A stretch of 64,000 nucleotides of DNA from an uncultured bacterium (GTDB lineage Bacteria; Bacillota; Clostridia; Oscillospirales; Oscillospiraceae): positions 1 through 64,000 of the forward strand of contig CAMNQF010000013.1 of NCBI GenBank assembly GCA_946548895.1. Direction: 5' to 3'. The notes below the pieces were generated by a model that ran no database searches, had not been told where the DNA came from, and saw only the letters and a list, made by a program, of their open reading frames with translations. This document shows positions 7,857 through 16,566 of this stretch, piece by piece; position 1 is the first letter of the stretch, and every line of letters begins with the position of its first letter. The translations under genes and the position numbers were made by a program.

Positions 7857-10800
7857 ATGATGAAGGGCAAGGGTATAACGCGAAAAAAGGCCACGATATT
7901 CCGAATCTTTCTCATCCCCCTGATTATTATCATGCTGGTGCAGGGCGGCATCTCTGTGGGCGCGCTGGTGGTCAGGCAGACGGCAAAGACGCTGGAGGAG
8001 TACTCCGGCAGCATGATGAGCCGCCTGGTGGAGAACCGAAAGGTTATCCTGCAAAACGACATGAATCAGCGCTGGGCTTCCGTCTATGAGCGGGAGGATC
8101 AGTTGAACGCCGTGTTGGAACAGTACTTGAAGGAACAGCGTGCGGGGCTGGAGGAAGTCCTCCAGTCCCGTACGCTGCGGGATGGATTGCTGGAGGAGCT
8201 GTTCCCGGAGTGCCTGGAAATTCTGCAAAATAACGGCGCCACCGGGGCCTTTCTGATCCTGACGGGGACAGCGGAACTGGAGGAGGGGGAATTCGAGGGC
8301 TTTTTCATCCGGGATTCTGACCCGAACACCAATCCCGCCAACCGGTCGGATTTGTTGCTGGAGCGGGGGAGCAAGCAGCTGTCCAGGGCGTGGAATATCC
8401 CGCTGGATACCAACTGGACCACCCGGTTCCATATGGATGCGCCGGGGGAGAACCGCGCCGACCGCTATTTTTATGAGCCGTGGCGGGCGGGCTCGGACTA
8501 CCCGGATGCGGATACGTCCGATCTGGGGTACTGGTCCACGCCTTTCACCCTGGAAAAGACGGTGACAGACCCCTACGAGATGATTACGTATTCTCTTCCC
8601 CTGCGGTATAGCGGGCGGACCTATGGCGTGCTGGGGGTGGAGATTTCCGTCCGAAGCCTGTATGAGTATTTCCCGGCTGCGGAGTTGAACGCCTCCCAGC
8701 AGTCGGGATATGTGCTGGCGCTGAAAAGGGACGGCGGCTATCTCCCGCTGGCGGGCAAGGGGATCCTCTATGACCTGGCACGGTCTGTGGAAGGCGGCGT
8801 CACGCTGCGGGAGACGGACTATAATGGGCTGGCCCAGGTACAGGAGATCAGCCTGAACAGCCAGGGTGTGTTTGCCGTGGTATGCCCGCTGAAGCTGTAC
8901 GGCAACAACGCCCCGTATGAGGATACGGAGTGGGCCTTGCTGGGCCTGGACACGGAGGAAGACCTGTTCGGCATGAGCCGGCAGCTCTACATCTGGATGA
9001 TTCTCTCCGTTTTGATCGGACTTGCTTTCGGTGTGCTGGGCATCTATCTGGTGGTAAAGCATCTGACCAAGCCGGTGCAGCGGCTGATGGAGAGCATCAT
9101 GGGGGGACGTGCGGGCCTGCAGAGCTATAAACCTTCCAATATTCTGGAGGTTGACGCCCTGTACGACGTAGTGAACGACCTGACCAAGCGGCAGAAGGAG
9201 GCGGAAAACATTCTTTTGGAGGAGAAGGAGCGCTATAAAATGGCGCTGGACTCCTCTAAAGATATCTTTTTCTCCTATGACCTGCAAAGTGAAACGCTTG
9301 ACCTGGTGAACCATCCCACCATGAACGGACAGTGGCAGTGCGACAGCTTTGGGGGCAGTTTCATCGCCCCAAAGTATATTTATGAGGCGGACCGCCCCCA
9401 GGCGGTCAGGGCGCTGCAAAGCGGCGCCGACCACATCTATGTGGAATTCCGGCTGAAGTGGCCGGAGGACGCGGCGTTTGAGTGGGTAGCCGTGACGGGC
9501 CGCGTGGTCCATGATACCGACGGGCAGCGCTGGCGGCTGGTGGGCAGCATCCGCAACATTCAGGAGCAGAAGGAGCGGGAGGCGGAACAGGTTCGGAAAA
9601 ACACCGTGGACGGCGTCACCGGCTTGTATGCCTACAGCGCCGGTATAGAGGCGCTGGCTGCCTGCCGGAGGGAGCGGCCGGAGGGCGTGATGGCTGATTT
9701 GTATTTAGACCGGCTGAATCAGACCAATGAAAAAAACGGAATTGTTTTTGGAGATATGATTCTGGAGGAGCTGGGCGGGCTGGTCCGGGAGCGCTGCCAG
9801 GCTCTGGAGGAGGCGGAGGGCTGCCGCACTGTGGCCCTGCGCCTGAATCGGGACGAGTTTGTGCTCTGGCTGGAGGGCCTGGGAGAGGAACGGGCGGGAC
9901 AGTTTATTCTCGGTTTGCTGGGGGAGGCCCGCGAACGCTTTCGGGCGGAGACCTTCTCCGTCTATGTGCAGGCCGGACTGTACGAGGCGGGGAAGGACCA
10001 GGACACGGAGCGGTCCATTCGCAGGGCCAAGCTGGCCCGCGGGCTGGTACGTCCCAATGCGGGAAAGCAGTACCTTCGATTTGAGGATGTCCCTCCAGAG
10101 CGCCGCATACCGCTGCCCCCTCTTCAGGCCCATGAGACAAATACCTTGGGCTATGGCGACGAGGTGAGCCTGGTGTCGGTGGCCCTGAACCTGTTTGGCA
10201 AGGGGGCCGATTTCCCCGCCCAGATGATGCTGATGATCCGCAAGATTGGGCGCTTTTACCGGGCTGAGGGCGTACAGGTGTCCCTGCTGCGCCCGGACTT
10301 CAACTCCAATTATCTCAGCTGCCAGTGGCGCCGGGACGGGTCCGCGGGTCCACAGAACGTGACCAAGTACACGGAAGAGGAGAAAAATTCGTTCTTTGCC
10401 TGGCTGGGCAGGGAGGAGGTCCGATATTTTTCCCAGGAGGACAGCCGCCAGCCGGTGCTCCAGAAGTTTTTGTGCGTAGAGCCGGACCGGCAGGGCGTGG
10501 TGCTGCCCCTGTACGACAGCGGCAGCTATATTGGGAACCTTTGCATCCTTGGCGTGCCGTCCGCCCTTCTGGAGGACCAGGAGGCGTATCAGGACCTGGC
10601 GGAGCTGGGCCGGGTAATCCAGAGCCAGCTGAACCAGCAGCAGCACGATATTGCCAGCCGGGCGAAGTCTGAGTTCCTCTCCCGCATGAGCCATGAGATC
10701 CGAACGCCCATGAATGGAATCATCGGAATGACAGCCATTGCCCTGCAAAAGGATCAGAGCCAGGAGCGGGTGATAGATTGCCTGCAAAAGATTCAGTCCT

Positions 10801-11801
10801 CTTCCAACTACCTGCTGGGTCTCATCAACGATATCTTGGATATGTCCAAGATTGAGAGCGGCAAGATGAAGCTGGAACCCCTCAATTTCGATATCAACGG
10901 GATGCTGGATACCATTCAGGAGCTGATTATGCCCCAGGCGTCGGCCAAGCAGATTGACTTTGTGCGGGAAGCCACCCTGGCGCACAGCTGGTTTTTTGCC
11001 GACCAGATGCGGATCAGCCAGGTGCTGATTAATCTGCTGGGCAACGCGGTGAAGTTCACTCCCGCCGGGGGCCGGATCGTGTTCACCGTGCGGGAGCTGA
11101 AAACTTCAGGGGAGGAGGCCCAGGTCTATTTCGCGGTGAGTGACAACGGCATAGGGATTGCGAAGGAGGAGCAGGATCGGGTGTTCCGATCCTTTGAGCA
11201 GGCAGGCGCCAACCCGTCCAAGCAGCAGGGGACAGGCTTGGGACTGTCCATCAGCAGCCGCCTGGTGCAGATGATGGGGGACAATATCCACCTGGACAGC
11301 GTTTTGGGAGAAGGAAGCACGTTCAGCTTTACCATCCCGCTGGCCCTGGGCAGCCGGGTGGAGGCTGGGTCCAGCGGGGAGGAGGTCTCTTTTGAAGGCC
11401 GCCGCATCCTGGTGGTGGAGGACAACGAACTAAATGCCGAGATCGCCCAATGCTTGCTGGAGGAGCGGGGGTTCAAAGTGGAGTGCGCTTACGACGGTTC
11501 TCAGGCGGTCGAGCGCATCCGCGCCACGCCGCCCGGTACTTACGATGTGGTGCTGATGGACATCATGATGCCGGTGATGGACGGTTTGGAGGCCACCCGT
11601 GCCATCCGTGCGATGGAGCGGGAGGACTGCCGCACCCTGCCAATCATTGCCATGTCGGCGAACGCCTTTGACGATGATCTGAAGAAATCTGTCGCGTGTG
11701 GTATGAACGGGCATCTGTCCAAACCTGTGGAGGTGGAAAAGCTGTATCAGGTGCTGGATGAGGTGTTACGCGGCGCTCCACCTGGCGGAAAGCCGACGTG
11801 A
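7857..11801 (+). CDS. Hybrid sensor histidine kinase with sensor, PAS, degenerate GGDEF and receiver domains
   Basis: A 1314-residue membrane kinase. Membrane segments near 14-38 and 377-400 frame an outside sensor of about 335 residues, probably Cache-like. Inside: a HAMP/linker stretch (LTKPVQRL), a PAS-like region near 458-570, a GGDEF-like fold near 580-730 with the signature degraded to NRDEF, a GAF-like region near 765-930, HisKA with phospho-acceptor His946 (FLSRMSHEIRTPMNG), an ATPase with NAVKFT near 1064 and DNGIGIA near 1097, and a receiver with VVEDN and phospho-Asp1235 (VLMDIMMPVMDG). ATG 7857 is 4 nt past the binding-protein stop; its ribosome site is weak, suggesting coupled translation. 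No separate response regulator is adjacent. Confidence 0.9.
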   Translation: MMKGKGITRKKATIFRIFLIPLIIIMLVQGGISVGALVVRQTAKTLEEYSGSMMSRLVENRKVILQNDMNQRWASVYEREDQLNAVLEQYLKEQRAGLEEVLQSRTLRDGLLEELFPECLEILQNNGATGAFLILTGTAELEEGEFEGFFIRDSDPNTNPANRSDLLLERGSKQLSRAWNIPLDTNWTTRFHMDAPGENRADRYFYEPWRAGSDYPDADTSDLGYWSTPFTLEKTVTDPYEMITYSLPLRYSGRTYGVLGVEISVRSLYEYFPAAELNASQQSGYVLALKRDGGYLPLAGKGILYDLARSVEGGVTLRETDYNGLAQVQEISLNSQGVFAVVCPLKLYGNNAPYEDTEWALLGLDTEEDLFGMSRQLYIWMILSVLIGLAFGVLGIYLVVKHLTKPVQRLMESIMGGRAGLQSYKPSNILEVDALYDVVNDLTKRQKEAENILLEEKERYKMALDSSKDIFFSYDLQSETLDLVNHPTMNGQWQCDSFGGSFIAPKYIYEADRPQAVRALQSGADHIYVEFRLKWPEDAAFEWVAVTGRVVHDTDGQRWRLVGSIRNIQEQKEREAEQVRKNTVDGVTGLYAYSAGIEALAACRRERPEGVMADLYLDRLNQTNEKNGIVFGDMILEELGGLVRERCQALEEAEGCRTVALRLNRDEFVLWLEGLGEERAGQFILGLLGEARERFRAETFSVYVQAGLYEAGKDQDTERSIRRAKLARGLVRPNAGKQYLRFEDVPPERRIPLPPLQAHETNTLGYGDEVSLVSVALNLFGKGADFPAQMMLMIRKIGRFYRAEGVQVSLLRPDFNSNYLSCQWRRDGSAGPQNVTKYTEEEKNSFFAWLGREEVRYFSQEDSRQPVLQKFLCVEPDRQGVVLPLYDSGSYIGNLCILGVPSALLEDQEAYQDLAELGRVIQSQLNQQQHDIASRAKSEFLSRMSHEIRTPMNGIIGMTAIALQKDQSQERVIDCLQKIQSSSNYLLGLINDILDMSKIESGKMKLEPLNFDINGMLDTIQELIMPQASAKQIDFVREATLAHSWFFADQMRISQVLINLLGNAVKFTPAGGRIVFTVRELKTSGEEAQVYFAVSDNGIGIAKEEQDRVFRSFEQAGANPSKQQGTGLGLSISSRLVQMMGDNIHLDSVLGEGSTFSFTIPLALGSRVEAGSSGEEVSFEGRRILVVEDNELNAEIAQCLLEERGFKVECAYDGSQAVERIRATPPGTYDVVLMDIMMPVMDGLEATRAIRAMEREDCRTLPIIAMSANAFDDDLKKSVACGMNGHLSKPVEVEKLYQVLDEVLRGAPPGGKPT

Positions 11802-11818
11802 AAAGACCGCAAATATAT

Positions 11819-11851
11819 CCCCCCAAGGCTTGTTCCGCAAGCTTTGGGGGG
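11819..11851 (+). terminator. Hairpin after the sensor kinase
   Basis: CCCCCCAAGGCTTG pairs with CAAGCTTTGGGGGG around TTCCG with one G-T pair. The stem is very stable but no U-tract follows, so termination is likely but imperfect. Confidence 0.6.
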
Positions 11852-11925
11852 ATGATGCTTGACATTGTACAAAATCGCGCCCGCGCTCCCTTCGCTTCAT
11901 GGCTGAGTACTGCCGCCGTGCAAAC

Positions 11926-11981
11926 GCTCCCCATAGCGTAAGTCCACAGAAATAATCCTCTGGCCTACAGCTATGGGGAGC
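11926..11981. repeat. Perfect 12-bp inverted repeat, extendable hairpin
   Basis: GCTCCCCATAGC (11926-11937) and its exact complement GCTATGGGGAGC (11970-11981) enclose 32 nt. The inner flanks (GTAAGTCC...AGA and TCTGGCCTAC) also pair with small bulges, making one long irregular stem. It lies between the convergent kinase and tsf genes and has no U-tract on either side. Confidence 0.7.
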
Positions 11982-12069
11982 ATATCAATGCGATGAGTTT
12001 CTGGGCCTTTTCAGGGGCCGCTGGTTGAGAAATGCTGCGTGCTTCAGTTGAAACAATTGCAGAAGAGTG

Positions 12070-12981
12070 TTACTGCGCCAGCTTGGCAATTTCCTCGGCA
12101 AAGTTCTCCTGCTTCTTCTCAATGCCCTCGCCCTTCTCAAAGCGCACGGCATCCTTCAGGGTGATGGCACCGCCAAGCTTCTTGGCGGCGGCGTTCATAT
12201 ACTGCTCCACAGTGACCTCGTTGTCCTTGACAAAGGTCTGCTGGAGCAGGCAGTTCTCGGCATAGAACTTATTCAGCTTGCCGGCCACGATCTTCTCCTT
12301 GACTTGGGCGGGCTTGCTGGCCATCTTGGGATCGTTGTCCATCTGGGCCAGAAGGATTTTCTTCTCCTCATCCAGCACCTCCTGGGTGACCTGGCTCTTG
12401 TCCAGGAAGCGGGGATTCAGGGCCGCGATCTGCATGGCCATATCCTTGCCGATCTCGGTGGCGTCGATGCCGCCGGTGACCTCCAGGTTGACCAGCACGC
12501 CGATCTTGCCGCCCGCGTGGATATAGGGGACGGATACGCCGTCGGCAAAGCGGGCGAACCGGCGGACCTTGATGTTCTCGCCGATGACCAGGACCATCTC
12601 CTGCTGCTGCTGGGTGACGGTCAGGTCGGTGCCGTTGTACTTGCACTCCATCAGCGCGTCCATATCGGCGGGAGCGCAGGCGGCCACGGTGGCGGCCACG
12701 CCCTTGACAAAGTCCACAAACTTCTCGTTCTTGCCCACGAAGTCGGTCTCGGCGTTGACCTCAACCACTACGCCCACGCCGTTGATGACGGCGGCATAGG
12801 CCATGCCCTCGGCGGCGATGCGCCCGGCCTTCTTGGCGGAAGCGGCCAGGCCTTTCTCACGCAGCCACTCGACGGCCTTGTCCATATCGCCGTCGGATGC
12901 GGCCAGAGCCTTCTTGCAGTCCATCATGCCTACGCCGGTCATTTCCCGCAGGGCTTTTACATCCTGTGCCGTGATTGCCAT
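12070..12981 (-). CDS. tsf: Translation elongation factor Ts
   Basis: Guanine-nucleotide exchange factor recharging EF-Tu. The 303-residue product has the N-terminal UBA-like domain with TGVGMMDCKKAL and the TDFVGKNE block that contacts EF-Tu, followed by the core and dimerisation regions. ATG 12981 follows GGAGG with 7 nt spacing. It sits downstream of rpsB on the minus strand, separated by a GC hairpin. Length and sequence are normal. The unusual point is orientation: this pair runs opposite to pyrH-frr, with which it usually forms one co-directional block. Confidence 0.98.
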   Translation of the reverse strand: MAITAQDVKALREMTGVGMMDCKKALAASDGDMDKAVEWLREKGLAASAKKAGRIAAEGMAYAAVINGVGVVVEVNAETDFVGKNEKFVDFVKGVAATVAACAPADMDALMECKYNGTDLTVTQQQQEMVLVIGENIKVRRFARFADGVSVPYIHAGGKIGVLVNLEVTGGIDATEIGKDMAMQIAALNPRFLDKSQVTQEVLDEEKKILLAQMDNDPKMASKPAQVKEKIVAGKLNKFYAENCLLQQTFVKDNEVTVEQYMNAAAKKLGGAITLKDAVRFEKGEGIEKKQENFAEEIAKLAQ

Positions 12982-13013
12982 ATATTGTTACCTCCAAAAT
13001 AATTGTAAATGAA

Positions 13014-13039
13014 AGCGCCCGCCCGCCTGGGCGGGCGCT
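13014..13039 (-). terminator. rpsB-tsf intergenic hairpin (attenuator)
   Basis: A perfect 11-bp GC stem (13014-13024 with 13029-13039), tetraloop, then TTTCATTT-like sequence on the minus strand. It lies between rpsB and tsf and could set their expression ratio. Confidence 0.65.
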
Positions 13040-13078
13040 GGTATTGCGGTGCTGCTCTCAACAGGGGCGGGGGGAGGC

Positions 13079-13816
13079 TTACTCCTCCACGGGGGCGGCC
13101 TCCTCAGCCTTTTCGGCGGCGGGGGCGGCGTCTACGCCCTGGCGGCCCTCCTGCACGGCGTTGGCCATGACGGAGGAAATCAGCTTGATTGCGCGGATGG
13201 CGTCATCGTTGCCGGGGATCACATAGTCAATCTCGTCGGGGTCGCAGTTGGTGTCCACAATGGCCACGATGGGGATGTTCAGCTTGCGGGCCTCGTTGAT
13301 GGCGTTGCGCTCCTTGCGGGGGTCCACCACGAACAGCGCGCCGGGGAGACGCTTCATCTCCACCACGCCGCCCAGGTACTTCTCCAGCTTGAAGATCTCA
13401 CCCATCAGCTTCATGACTTCCTTCTTGGGAAGCCTGTCGAAGGTGCCGTCCTCCTGCCACTTTTTGAGCTGATTCAGACGGTCCACGCGGGTACGCATGG
13501 TCTTGAAGTTGGTCATCATGCCGCCCAGCCAGCGGGCGTTGACGTAGAACATACCGCAGCGGGAAGCCTCCTCGCGGATGGCGTCCTGGGCCTGCTTCTT
13601 GGTGCCCACGAACAGCAGGGACTGGCCGTTGCTGGACAGGTCCTTGATAAAATTGTAGGCCTCTTCCAGCTTCTTCACGGTCTTCTGCAGGTCGATGATA
13701 TAGATGCCGTTGCGCTCCGTGTAGATGTAGGTGGCCATTTTAGGGTTCCACCGGCGGGTCTGGTGGCCGAAGTGCACGCCGGCCTCCAGCAGCTGCTTCA
13801 TAGATACGACTGCCAT
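13079..13816 (-). CDS. rpsB: 30S ribosomal protein S2
   Basis: Small-subunit ribosomal protein of 245 residues. Family blocks are clear: [20 protein letters not shown] at the start, [54 protein letters not shown] and [11 protein letters not shown]. The ATG at 13816 is chosen over an in-frame ATG at 13954 because it follows AGGAGG and gives the standard N-terminus. A short acidic Ala/Glu tail ends the protein. It is first of an rpsB-tsf unit with its own promoter. No anomaly in sequence. Confidence 0.98.
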   Translation of the reverse strand: MAVVSMKQLLEAGVHFGHQTRRWNPKMATYIYTERNGIYIIDLQKTVKKLEEAYNFIKDLSSNGQSLLFVGTKKQAQDAIREEASRCGMFYVNARWLGGMMTNFKTMRTRVDRLNQLKKWQEDGTFDRLPKKEVMKLMGEIFKLEKYLGGVVEMKRLPGALFVVDPRKERNAINEARKLNIPIVAIVDTNCDPDEIDYVIPGNDDAIRAIKLISSVMANAVQEGRQGVDAAPAAEKAEEAAPVEE

Positions 13817-13925
13817 TGATTTTTCCTCCTGTTTTTTGGTTTTGCCTCCGAAAGCGTCATATTTCCCGCCCACCTTCCAGGAAAGCACCGGGCGAAAAAT
13901 CAGCTCTCGTGCGGAATGCCTGAGT

Positions 13926-13954
13926 ATTCTACCACAAGTGATGGGGGAACGCAA
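13926..13954 (-). promoter_or_regulatory. Promoter for rpsB-tsf
   Basis: On the minus strand TTGCGT (13954-13949), 17 nt, TAGAAT (13931-13926). Predicted leader is about 100 nt; S2 leaders are often autoregulatory but no specific fold was verified. Confidence 0.5.
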
Positions 13955-13983
13955 GCGTTTTTCAGCAAATTCTTGAGAAAAAG

Positions 13984-14241
13984 TCAGCGCCTGCGGCCGC
14001 GCCGGGCCGCGCCGTCCACTAAAATGATATCCTCCCCGAACCGCTTGACGGCAGACCAGGGGAACACCACGTCCTCCTCCCGCCCCAGCAGGCCCAGCAG
14101 GCGGGGCCGCCCCCGCACCACGATGCCCTCAACGGACCCGCGGTCCGGGTCCAGCTCCACATCGCCTACGAACCCGTACCGGGCGCCGTCGGCGATGTCG
14201 ATGACTTCCTTATATTGCAGCTGCGCGACGCGGCAGATCAT
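13984..14241 (-). CDS. YlmC/YmxH family PRC-barrel protein
   Basis: An 85-residue single PRC-barrel protein of the family annotated as YlmC/YmxH sporulation proteins. Seen: [16 protein letters not shown] at the start, a [16 protein letters not shown] strand pair, [20 protein letters not shown] and a short basic tail. AAGGAGG precedes ATG 14241. It is divergent from pyrH and upstream of rpsB on the same strand, a place where no sporulation gene is normally expected in the rpsB-tsf-pyrH-frr order. The precise function of the family is not established. Confidence 0.85.
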   Translation of the reverse strand: MICRVAQLQYKEVIDIADGARYGFVGDVELDPDRGSVEGIVVRGRPRLLGLLGREEDVVFPWSAVKRFGEDIILVDGAARRGRRR

Positions 14242-14364
14242 AGTATGCCCTCCTTTTTCCTGATTCCGTCAAATATATGCGGTTCAGGGGGCGTCCATCC
14301 GCCGTTCAGGAAAAATACACGGAAAATTTTCATTTTGCCCCTAGGCAAATGGAAGGTTTTCCAG

Positions 14365-14370
14365 TATAAT
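14365..14370 (+). promoter_or_regulatory. -10 box upstream of pyrH
   Basis: A perfect TATAAT 49 nt before the pyrH start; no good -35 box at 16-18 nt spacing. Confidence 0.4.
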
Positions 14371-14418
14371 ACTGCCTATGAGTACGATCCAATTTTGGGA
14401 TGGGAGAGGATGAGAGTC

Positions 14419-15156
14419 ATGGGCGATCTGAAATACAAGCGCGTGCTGCTGAAGGTCAGCGGCGAGGCGCTGGGCGGCGAATCGGGCCGGGGGCTGAATT
14501 TCGACGTCATTGAAAAGGTGTGCGATGTGGTGGCCCGCTGCGCCCGGCTGGGCGTCCAGGTGGGCATCGTGGTGGGCGGCGGCAACTTCTGGCGGGGCCT
14601 GAAGGACGGCAAGGGAATGCATGAGCGGGTCCGGGCCGACCACATGGGGATGCTGGCCACCACCATTAACTGCCTGGCCCTGGCCGATGTGCTGGAGCGG
14701 ATGGGCGTGGATGTGCGGGTGCAGACCGCCATTGAGATGCGCGCCATTGCCGAGCCCTACGTCCGCTCCCGGGCCATCCGGCACCTGGAGAAGGGCAGGG
14801 TGGTCATCTTCGGCTGCGGCACCGGCAGCCCCTTTTTCTCCACCGACACGGCGGCGGTGCTCCGGGCGGCGGAGATCAACGCGGACATCATCCTGCTGGC
14901 CAAGAATGTGGACGGCGTGTACAGCGCCGACCCGCTGAAGGACCCGGAGGCGGTGAAGTACGACAGCATCACTTACGACGACGTGCTGGCCCGCCACCTG
15001 GGCGTGATGGATTCCACCGCCACGTCCCTGTGCATGGACAACAACATCCCCATCATCCTGTTTGCCCTGAAGGACCCGGAGAACATCCTCCGCGTGGTCC
15101 ACGGAGAGAAGATCGGCACAATTGTGAAAGATATAGGAGGAAAGGACCATGACTGA
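14419..15156 (+). CDS. pyrH: UMP kinase
   Basis: Phosphorylates UMP to UDP for RNA, DNA and peptidoglycan-sugar precursors. The 245-residue amino-acid-kinase-fold protein shows [14 protein letters not shown] (phosphate loop), [36 protein letters not shown] and DGVYSADP. Two in-frame ATGs compete, at 14410 and 14419. The second is preferred because GAGAGG is 8 nt upstream of it while the first lies on top of that site. It overlaps frr by 8 nt, so the two are translationally coupled. First gene of a long plus-strand block. Confidence 0.96.
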   Translation: MGDLKYKRVLLKVSGEALGGESGRGLNFDVIEKVCDVVARCARLGVQVGIVVGGGNFWRGLKDGKGMHERVRADHMGMLATTINCLALADVLERMGVDVRVQTAIEMRAIAEPYVRSRAIRHLEKGRVVIFGCGTGSPFFSTDTAAVLRAAEINADIILLAKNVDGVYSADPLKDPEAVKYDSITYDDVLARHLGVMDSTATSLCMDNNIPIILFALKDPENILRVVHGEKIGTIVKDIGGKDHD

Positions 15157-15703
15157 TTTCTGCAAAACCTACGATGTGAAGATGGGCAAGACCATCGAAT
15201 CGGTGAAAGGCGACTTTGCCAGCGTCCGGGCGGGCCGGGCCAACGCCGGTGTGCTGGACCGCATCCAGGTGGAGTACTACGGCACCCCCACTCCCATCCA
15301 GCAGGTGGCCAGCATCTCCACCCCGGACCCCCGCACCCTCCAGATTCAGCCCTGGGACGGCAGCATTCTCAAGGCCATTGAAAAGGCCATCCAGACCTCC
15401 GACCTGGGCATCAACCCCCAGAACGACGGACGGGTCATCCGCCTGGCCTTCCCCCAGCTCACCGAGGAGCGCCGCGTGGAGCTGACCAAGCAGGTGCGCA
15501 AGTACGGCGAGAACGGCAAGGTGGCCATCCGCAACATCCGCCGGGACGCCATGGAAACTCTGAAGTCCCTGGAGAAAAAGTCGGAGATTACCGAGGATGA
15601 CCGCAAGGAGAGCGAAAAGGAGCTCCAGGACCTGACGGACAAGCGGTGTAAGGAGATCGACGCCCTCACCGCGGCCAAGGAAAAGGAACTGATGGCGGTC
15701 TGA
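15149..15703 (+). CDS. frr: Ribosome recycling factor
   Basis: Releases ribosomes from mRNA after termination, with EF-G. 184 residues, standard length. Seen: [15 protein letters not shown] near the N-terminus, [47 protein letters not shown], and the C-terminal coil [20 protein letters not shown] is placed 9 nt before the ATG, which overlaps the end of pyrH. A strong hairpin follows before uppS, so some transcription may stop here. Confidence 0.98.
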   Translation: MTDFCKTYDVKMGKTIESVKGDFASVRAGRANAGVLDRIQVEYYGTPTPIQQVASISTPDPRTLQIQPWDGSILKAIEKAIQTSDLGINPQNDGRVIRLAFPQLTEERRVELTKQVRKYGENGKVAIRNIRRDAMETLKSLEKKSEITEDDRKESEKELQDLTDKRCKEIDALTAAKEKELMAV

Positions 15704-15714
15704 GGCGGTTGAGC

Positions 15715-15747
15715 GCATAGCAAGGGGGGCGCGCCCCCCTTGTATGC
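15715..15747 (+). terminator. Hairpin between frr and uppS
   Basis: CAAGGGGGGCGCGCCCCCCTTG is a 22-nt palindrome centre (15721-15742; arms CAAGGGGGG and CCCCCCTTG), extended by GCATA/TATGC with one bulged G. It is followed by TGTTTG rather than a clean U-run. Confidence 0.6.
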
Positions 15748-15817
15748 TGTTTGTAGGCTTATGACCCGGTTCTTTTTTGTCAACACTATCAATAAAGTAA
15801 AGTTAGGATGGGTGTGT

Positions 15818-16564
15818 ATGGCTTTCTTTCGCCGCCGGAGGGCGGAGGCCCCCAAGGTAGACCTGGAACACCTGCCCCGCCATGTGGCCATCATCATGGA
15901 CGGCAACGGCCGCTGGGCCAAAAGCCGGGGCCTGCCCCGAAAGGCGGGCCACGCCGCCGGTGCGGAGACCTTCCGAACCATTGCCACCTTTGCCAAGGAA
16001 CTGGGCCTGGAGTATCTGACGGTGTACGCCTTTTCCACGGAGAACTGGAAGCGGCCCGCCGACGAGGTGGCCGCCATCATGAACCTGCTGGAAAAGTACC
16101 TCCATGAGGCCATTGAGACCATGGCGAAGGATAAGGTGAAAATGGCCTTTTTCGGGGACCTGTCCCCGCTGGCGCCCCACCTCCAGGCCCTGTGCCGGGA
16201 GACGGAGGAGATTTCCAAGGGCTATGACGGCTGCCAGGTGAATATCTGCCTGAATTACGGCGGGCGGGACGAACTGGTCCGGGCGGCAAAGGCCTTTGCG
16301 CTGGACTGCGTGGAGGGCAGGGCGGACCCGTCCCACCTGACGGAGGACGCCTTTGGACGTTACCTCTACTCCGCCGGGGTGCCCGACCCGGACCTCATCA
16401 TCCGGCCCAGCGGGGAGATCCGCACGTCCAATTTCCTGGTCTGGCAGTCCGCCTACGCGGAATTCTACTTTACCGATGTGTTGTGGCCTGATTTCAGCAA
16501 GGAGGATCTCCTGCGGGCCCTGGCGGCCTACCAGGGCCGCTCCCGGCGGTATGGAGGTGTGTGA
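15818..16564 (+). CDS. uppS: Isoprenyl (undecaprenyl) diphosphate synthase
   Basis: cis-Prenyltransferase building the C55 lipid carrier for wall synthesis. 248 residues. Seen: HVAIIMDGNGRWAKSRGLPR (catalytic Asp, diphosphate-binding Arg), GAETFRT, LTVYAFSTENWKRP, NICLNYGGRDELV, PDLIIRPSGEIRTSNFLVWQ and the terminal YQGRSRRYGG. ATG 15818 gives the expected start; AGGATGG upstream is a modest ribosome site. An upstream in-frame ATG at 15740 would fall inside the preceding hairpin and is rejected. cdsA follows 2 nt later. Confidence 0.96.
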   Translation: MAFFRRRRAEAPKVDLEHLPRHVAIIMDGNGRWAKSRGLPRKAGHAAGAETFRTIATFAKELGLEYLTVYAFSTENWKRPADEVAAIMNLLEKYLHEAIETMAKDKVKMAFFGDLSPLAPHLQALCRETEEISKGYDGCQVNICLNYGGRDELVRAAKAFALDCVEGRADPSHLTEDAFGRYLYSAGVPDPDLIIRPSGEIRTSNFLVWQSAYAEFYFTDVLWPDFSKEDLLRALAAYQGRSRRYGGV

Positions 16565-16566
16565 CA

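Noticed and set aside
12067-13002. Plus-strand frame opposite tsf
   Set aside because: Mirror of the tsf coding frame, without start signals.
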